A stretch of DNA of 64,000 nt from Stenotrophomonas maltophilia. GTDB taxonomy: Bacteria; Pseudomonadota; Gammaproteobacteria; Xanthomonadales; Xanthomonadaceae. Positions 59,313-64,000 of this stretch are shown piece by piece. The translations under genes and the position numbers were made by a program. Location: NCBI GenBank assembly GCA_002364755.1, contig DEZI01000023.1, forward strand, positions 1 through 64,000, given 5' to 3'. A model generated the notes under the pieces. It saw nothing but the letters and a program-made list of their open reading frames with translations. It did not search any database and was not told where the DNA came from. The stretch's first letter is position 1. Each line of letters opens with the position of its first letter.

Positions 59313-61814
59313 GTGCGCCGAGCCCTCCGCCTGCTTCCCCTGCCCCTGAGCATCGCCGTCTGCCTTCCCGCGATGGCCGATGACAAGCCGCTCAACTGGG
59401 GCCTGTGCCCGGCGACCGAAGTGATCCCAGCCTTCACCGATGCCCCCACCCCGGTGCCCGGGCAGGACAAGGCCGCCGCCAGCGCCGAGCGCGAGCAGCA
59501 GCCCACCGACATCGAAGGTGACCAGCTGCTGGGCACCACCACCGTGCCGCAGTACCAGGGCAACGTGGCGCTGCGCCGTGGCGACCAGTTCGTCGGTACC
59601 GACAAGCTCAGCTTCGACACCGAGAGTGGCAACTACATCGCCGACGGCAATGTGCGCTACCAGGATGCGTCGATCCGCATGGTCGCCAAGCGTGCCGAGG
59701 GCAACCAGGAAAGCGACACCCACAAGATCACCGACATCCAGTACCAGCTGGTGTCGCGCCGTGGCAACGGCGATGCCGAATCGGTCGACCTGCAGGGCGC
59801 GGTCGGCCAGATGCACCGCTCGACCTACACCACCTGCGATCCCTCGCAGCCGGTGTGGAAGCTGTCGGCGCCGGAAATCGAAGTGGACAACGACGAAGGC
59901 TTCGGCACCGCCCGCAATGCCGTGCTGCGCATCGGCAAGGTGCCGGTGCTCTGGGCGCCGTACTTCAAGTTCCCGATCGACGACCGCCGCAAGACCGGCC
60001 TGCTGTTCCCGCAGCTGGGCATGTCCGGCCGCAACGGCTTCGATTACGCCCAGCCGATCTACCTGAATCTGGCGCCGAACTACGACGACACGCTGACGCC
60101 GCGCTACATGAGCCGGCGGGGCCTGATGCTCGACAACGAGTTCCGCTACCTCTACAACGGCGGCCGCGGCGAACTGCTGACCGGCTACATCCCCAACGAC
60201 AAGCTGCGCGATCGTGACCGCGGCCGGGTGATGTTCAACGGTTACCACAACGTGGACAGCCACTGGCAGGCCCGCGCCAACCTGGCCTGGGTCAGTGACG
60301 AGCGCTACATCGAAGACTTCGCCAACCGCCTGGTCGGCGTCACCGCGTCCAATCTGCAGAGCACCATCGGCCTGTACGGCACCGGCCAGGACTGGACTGC
60401 CGGCATCATGGCCGATCGCTGGCAGCTGACCGACTACACCCTGGACGAGCGCGCTCTGGCCTACAACCGCCAGCCGCGGCTGTACTTCAACTGGGACAAG
60501 TCGCTGCTGCCGTGGCTGGAGACCGGCGTGTACGCCGAGGCCGTGCGCTTCACCCACGACGACGTCAACTTCAAGTACGACGCCAGCGTCGGCGAAGACC
60601 TGCAGTACACCCGCAACGGCCTGCGCCAGACCGACGGCATCGGTGTCAGCGGTGGGTCGCGCCTGGACCTGAAGCCGTACGTTTCGTTCCCGATCAGCGG
60701 CGCAGCCTGGTATGTCACCCCGACCCTGGCCTACCGCTATACCGCCTATCAGCTGGACCGCGGCCTGGTGGACGGCGTCAACGGCATCCGTGGCCAGATC
60801 CTGCGCTCGCAGGGCGTCGACCCGACCACCGCGACGCCGGAGCAGCTGCGCGGCAACACCTCGCCCAGCCGCAGTATGCCGATCGCCAGCCTCGATGCCG
60901 GCCTGTTCTTCGACCGCGACACCAAAATCGGCGGCAAGTCCTTCCTGCAGACCCTGGAGCCGCGCCTGTTCTACCTGCGCACGCCCTATCGCAACCAGGA
61001 CGAACTGCCGGTATTCGATACCCGTGACTTCACCTTCAGCTGGGGCCAGCTGTTCCGCGATTCGCGCTATACCGGCGCCGACCGCCAGAATGATGCCAAC
61101 CAGCTGACCTTGGCACTGAGCACCCGCTTCATCGACCAGACCACCGGCAAGGAACGCTTCTCGGCCTCGATCGGCCAGATCCAGTACTTCGACGCATCGC
61201 GGGTGACCGTGACCCCGGGCGGCGCCCCGGTGGAAGAAGGCAAGTCGGCCTGGATCGCCGATTCGAACTACATGATCAACGACCGCTGGACCCTCGGCGC
61301 CACCTACCAGTGGGACCCGAAGTACAAGCGTGAGGATCTGGCCAGCGTCCGCGCCCGCTACCTGATGTCCAACGACGGCGTGATCAACCTGAGCTACCGC
61401 TACCGCATCAACGCGGGTGCAGCGGCCAATGCCACCAAGGAGCAGCGCACCCTGCTGGAACAGGCCGACCTGTCGTTCCTGTACCCGCTGAGCGAGCGCT
61501 GGAGCCTGGTCGGCCGTTATTACTACTCCATCCAGGACAAGGAGCCGCTGGAAATCATCGGCGGCGTGCAGTGGGACAGCTGCTGCCTGGCCGTGCGCGC
61601 CGTGGCCCGTCGCTATGTGCGCAATCGCGAAGGCGAAATGAACAATTCCATCCAGCTCGAGTTCGTGCTCAAGGGCCTGAGCTCCCTCGGCCAGGATACG
61701 GACCGCACTTTGCGCCGTGCTATTCTCGGCTACAACCGTGATGACCTCTATCTCGTGCCGCCCAGCAACACCGGGGCGACCCGGGACGACTACGATCCAA
61801 ACCAGATCCCATGA
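59313..61814 (+). CDS. lptD: LPS assembly outer-membrane protein LptD
   Basis: With LptE, inserts lipopolysaccharide in the outer leaflet of the outer membrane. The GTG at 59313 yields an 833-aa product that begins directly with a signal peptide (RRALRLLPLPLSIAVCLPAMA), as in other xanthomonads; ATG 59220 and ATG 59262 would add up to 31 residues. The OstA/LptA-like N-domain spans about 60-200 (GNVALRRGDQFVGTDKLSF, YIADGNVRYQDASI), the C-terminal barrel follows from about 250, with paired cysteines at the end (WDSCCLAVRA) and one near the N-terminus (WGLCPA) for the essential disulfides. It heads lptD-surA-pdxA. Confidence 0.93.
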   Translation: MRRALRLLPLPLSIAVCLPAMADDKPLNWGLCPATEVIPAFTDAPTPVPGQDKAAASAEREQQPTDIEGDQLLGTTTVPQYQGNVALRRGDQFVGTDKLSFDTESGNYIADGNVRYQDASIRMVAKRAEGNQESDTHKITDIQYQLVSRRGNGDAESVDLQGAVGQMHRSTYTTCDPSQPVWKLSAPEIEVDNDEGFGTARNAVLRIGKVPVLWAPYFKFPIDDRRKTGLLFPQLGMSGRNGFDYAQPIYLNLAPNYDDTLTPRYMSRRGLMLDNEFRYLYNGGRGELLTGYIPNDKLRDRDRGRVMFNGYHNVDSHWQARANLAWVSDERYIEDFANRLVGVTASNLQSTIGLYGTGQDWTAGIMADRWQLTDYTLDERALAYNRQPRLYFNWDKSLLPWLETGVYAEAVRFTHDDVNFKYDASVGEDLQYTRNGLRQTDGIGVSGGSRLDLKPYVSFPISGAAWYVTPTLAYRYTAYQLDRGLVDGVNGIRGQILRSQGVDPTTATPEQLRGNTSPSRSMPIASLDAGLFFDRDTKIGGKSFLQTLEPRLFYLRTPYRNQDELPVFDTRDFTFSWGQLFRDSRYTGADRQNDANQLTLALSTRFIDQTTGKERFSASIGQIQYFDASRVTVTPGGAPVEEGKSAWIADSNYMINDRWTLGATYQWDPKYKREDLASVRARYLMSNDGVINLSYRYRINAGAAANATKEQRTLLEQADLSFLYPLSERWSLVGRYYYSIQDKEPLEIIGGVQWDSCCLAVRAVARRYVRNREGEMNNSIQLEFVLKGLSSLGQDTDRTLRRAILGYNRDDLYLVPPSNTGATRDDYDPNQIP

Positions 61815-63154
61815 CCAAGAGCTTCCCCGTCCTACTCGCTTCGCTGCTGGCCGTGTCCAGCGTGTCCGCCCCCCTCCAGGTCATCGCCCAGGAGGCCCAG
61901 CCGCTGGACCGCATTGCAGCCATCGTCGATGAGGACGTGGTACTGCAGAGCGAACTGCAGCGCGCGATCGTCAACATCAAGGCCCAGTACGCCGGTCGTG
62001 AGAACCAGCTGCCGCCCGATGACGTGCTCAGCCGTCAGGTGCTCGAGCGCCTGGTACTGGTCAAGCTGCAGGTCGCCCGCGCCCAGAGCAGCGGCATCCG
62101 CATCAGCGACCAGGAACTGAACCAGGCGATGAACTCGATCGCCCAGCAGAACGGTTCCAACCTGGACGCCCTGCGCCAGCGCCTGGCCAGCGACGGTATC
62201 GATTTCGCCGATTTCCGCGCCTCGGTGCGTGACGAGATCACCGTGCAGCGCCTGCGCCAGAGCTTCGCCCAGAGCCGCATCAGCGTCAGCGAGGGCGAAG
62301 TCGATGCTGCCCTGAAGCAGCAGGCCACCGTCGGCAACCAGTACCATTTGGCGCACATCCTGGTGGCCCTGCCCGACGGCGCCACTGCCGAACAGATCTC
62401 CACCGGCCAGAAGAAGGCCGACGGCGTGAAGGCACTGCTGGACAAGGGCGAGCTGGACTTCAACGCTGCCGCCGTCCGCTATTCCGACAGCCCCAACGCA
62501 CTGGAAGGCGGCGATCTGGGCTGGCGCAGCCTGGATGAGATCCCGGCCGCCTTCGCGCAGATGATGCAGCAGATGAAGGCCGGCGACGTGGTCGGTCCGA
62601 TCCGTGGCCCGAGCGGCTTCCAGCTGCTGAAGCTGGTCGAAGTGCGCGATGCCAACGCCGCCACCGGCGACCACACCGTTACCGAGTACCACGGCCGCCA
62701 CATTCTGGTGCGCGTGGACGACAACCAGACCGACGCGGCCGCAAAGGCCAAGATCGACACCCTGCGTGCCCGCATTGCAGGTGGTGCCGACTTCCAGACC
62801 GTGGCCAAGGAATCGTCGGAAGACAACAACAGCAAGGGCCAGGGCGGCGATCTGGGCTGGTTCCCGGCCGATGCCTTCGGTCCGGCGTTCGGCCAGCAGG
62901 TCGAAGGCATCCAGGACGGCGGCGTCAGCCAGCCGTTCCGTACCGATGCCGGCTGGCACATCGTGCAGCGCGTTGCCACGCGCCAGACCGACGTGACCAG
63001 CGACAACCAGCGTGCCCAGGTGCGCGAGACCATCGGCCGCCGCAAGCTGGAAGACGAATACAACCGCTTCCTGCAGGAACTGCGTGGCGAAGCCTACGTC
63101 AGCTTCCGCAGTGGCGACCGCGCGGAGAACACCGCGACGCCGCAGCAGCCCTGA
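61811..63154 (+). CDS. surA: Periplasmic chaperone and peptidyl-prolyl isomerase SurA
   Basis: Escorts unfolded outer-membrane proteins, including LptD, across the periplasm. The 447-aa product has a signal peptide ending near residue 27 (VIAQ), a SurA N-domain (LDRIAAIVDEDVVLQSELQRAI), and two parvulin domains: about 175-276 (YHLAHILVALPD, GGDLGWRSLDEIPAAF) and about 290-390 (YHGRHILVRVDD, GGDLGWFPADAFGPAFG). ATG 61811 overlaps the lptD stop (ATGA), so its product ratio is coupled to that of its client LptD. Confidence 0.97.
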   Translation: MTKSFPVLLASLLAVSSVSAPLQVIAQEAQPLDRIAAIVDEDVVLQSELQRAIVNIKAQYAGRENQLPPDDVLSRQVLERLVLVKLQVARAQSSGIRISDQELNQAMNSIAQQNGSNLDALRQRLASDGIDFADFRASVRDEITVQRLRQSFAQSRISVSEGEVDAALKQQATVGNQYHLAHILVALPDGATAEQISTGQKKADGVKALLDKGELDFNAAAVRYSDSPNALEGGDLGWRSLDEIPAAFAQMMQQMKAGDVVGPIRGPSGFQLLKLVEVRDANAATGDHTVTEYHGRHILVRVDDNQTDAAAKAKIDTLRARIAGGADFQTVAKESSEDNNSKGQGGDLGWFPADAFGPAFGQQVEGIQDGGVSQPFRTDAGWHIVQRVATRQTDVTSDNQRAQVRETIGRRKLEDEYNRFLQELRGEAYVSFRSGDRAENTATPQQP

Positions 63155-63157
63155 CCG

Positions 63158-64000
63158 ATGCGCCCCGAGCTCGCTCTGGTACCGGGCGAGCCGGCGGGGA
63201 TCGGCCCGGAGCTGTGCGTCCGCCTTGTCCAGCAGCCGCGTGATGATTGCCGGCTGCTGGCCTTCGCCGATCCGGATACCCTGCGCGCGGCTGCGGCCGC
63301 GCTGAAGCTGCCGCTGCAGCTGCTGCCCGAGGATGCCGAGGCAAGGCTGCCCGGCGACCTGCGCCTTCGCCCCCTCGGCAACACCACCCCCAGCCACTTC
63401 GGCCAGACCGATCCCGCCAACGCGGGCGCGGTGATCGGCGCGTTGCTGGCGGCCGGCCAGGCCTGCCTGTCCGGCGAGCTGCAGGGCATGGTCACCGGCC
63501 CGGTGCACAAGGCGGTGATCAACCAGGGCGGCATCGCCTACAGCGGCACTACCGAACTGCTGGCCGACCAGGCCGGGGTGAAGGTGGTGATGATGCTGGC
63601 CAACGACATCGTTCGCGTGGCCCTGGCCACCACCCACCTGCCGCTGCGCGAGGTGGCCGATGCGATCACCGCGCCCCGCCTGGAACACACCCTGCGCACC
63701 GTGCATGCCGCGCTGCGCCGCGAGTTCGGCCTGCCTGCACCACGCATCGCCGTGCTCGGGCTGAACCCGCATGCCGGCGAAGACGGCCACCTCGGCCGCG
63801 AGGAACTGGACCTGGTCATCCCCCTGCTGCGGCGCCTGCGCGCGGAGGGCATGGACCTGGTCGGGCCACTGCCGGCCGATACCGCCTTCCTGCCGGCCAA
63901 GCTGGCCGGCTTCGACACCGTGCTGGCCATGTACCACGACCAGGGCCTGCCGGTGCTGAAGTATTCCGGCTTCGAACAGGCCGTGAACCTGACCTTGGGC
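63158..64000 (+). CDS. pdxA: 4-hydroxythreonine-4-phosphate dehydrogenase, 5' part (cut by window edge)
   Basis: Oxidises 4-phosphohydroxy-threonine in pyridoxal-phosphate synthesis. 281 codons are visible of the usual about 330. Motifs: LALVPGEPAGIGPELCVRL, MVTGPVHKAVINQGG (metal-site His), MMLANDIVRVALATTHLPLREV and NPHAGEDGHLGREE, then MYHDQGLPVLKY. The N-terminal GEPAG replaces the more common GDPAG. ATG 63158 is 3 bp after the surA stop. ksgA and apaG usually follow and would lie beyond the window. Confidence 0.95.
   Translation, partial: MRPELALVPGEPAGIGPELCVRLVQQPRDDCRLLAFADPDTLRAAAAALKLPLQLLPEDAEARLPGDLRLRPLGNTTPSHFGQTDPANAGAVIGALLAAGQACLSGELQGMVTGPVHKAVINQGGIAYSGTTELLADQAGVKVVMMLANDIVRVALATTHLPLREVADAITAPRLEHTLRTVHAALRREFGLPAPRIAVLGLNPHAGEDGHLGREELDLVIPLLRRLRAEGMDLVGPLPADTAFLPAKLAGFDTVLAMYHDQGLPVLKYSGFEQAVNLTLG

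Overview
The window looks like a chromosomal segment of a Stenotrophomonas species (S. maltophilia complex or a close relative). The evidence is high-GC coding with strong third-position bias, xanthomonad gene orders (ahpC-ahpF-oxyR; hemA-prfA; lolB-ispE-tRNA-Gln-prs-rplY-pth-ychF; lptD-surA-pdxA), and many GTAG-bounded palindromic repeats of the kind described in S. maltophilia (SMAG/REP elements). There is no sign of prophage, plasmid, CRISPR array or insertion sequence. Nearly all genes are intact; only tuf at the left edge and pdxA at the right edge are cut by the window.

Layout. 1-1000: a Tyr-Gly-Thr tRNA / tuf transcription unit read leftward from a strong promoter. 1031-6080: an exported isoaspartyl peptidase and an exported cyanophycinase-like hydrolase, divergent from a TonB-dependent receptor; together they look like a scavenging locus for an Asp-rich isopeptide such as cyanophycin. 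6.5-13.6 kb: a leftward housekeeping cluster (ychF, pth, rplY, prs, tRNA-Gln, ispE, lolB, TPR protein). 13.6-18.5 kb, rightward: hemA, prfA, an O-GlcNAc-transferase-like protein, ppk2. 18.8-22.3 kb: a TlpA-like lipoprotein, a YihY protein, WrbA, a DUF2069 protein and a stand-alone asparaginase N-domain. 22.4-26.9 kb: secreted subtilase, ilvE, sufT and a small membrane protein. 26.9-31.5 kb: proton-translocating transhydrogenase genes (pntB, pntAb, pntAa), with pntAa separated from the other two by an oppositely oriented sigma factor / membrane protein / DUF3106 module. 31.5-37.1 kb: DUF1631 protein, then four translationally coupled genes (nitroreductase, 5'-3' exonuclease, NUDIX, N-formylglutamate amidohydrolase family).

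37.1-42.2 kb: a protein with an L7/L12-like C-terminus coupled to an MFS exporter and a divergent LysR regulator, then prolyl iminopeptidase and prmC. 42.4-47.5 kb: the peroxide-response cluster ahpC-ahpF-oxyR with a readable OxyR-type operator, then rnk and transaldolase. 48.0-54.5 kb: msrA, DUF2007, glnS, several poorly known genes, a deaminase and rlmM. 54.6-59.2 kb: two ubiquinone-pathway flavin hydroxylases, divergent from a BtuM-like B12 transporter, a PduO-type cobalamin adenosyltransferase and a histone-deacetylase-like amidohydrolase. 59.2-64 kb: lptD-surA-pdxA.

The non-coding DNA is unusually rich in structure. It holds several REP families (some supplying the stop codon of the neighbouring gene), a 41-bp tandem array between pth and ychF, a pair of about 80% identical 94-bp repeats after the TonB receptor, a 297-bp segment bounded by inverted repeats, and three copies of a cruciform-like element. 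All identifications come from reading the sequence; no database search was run.
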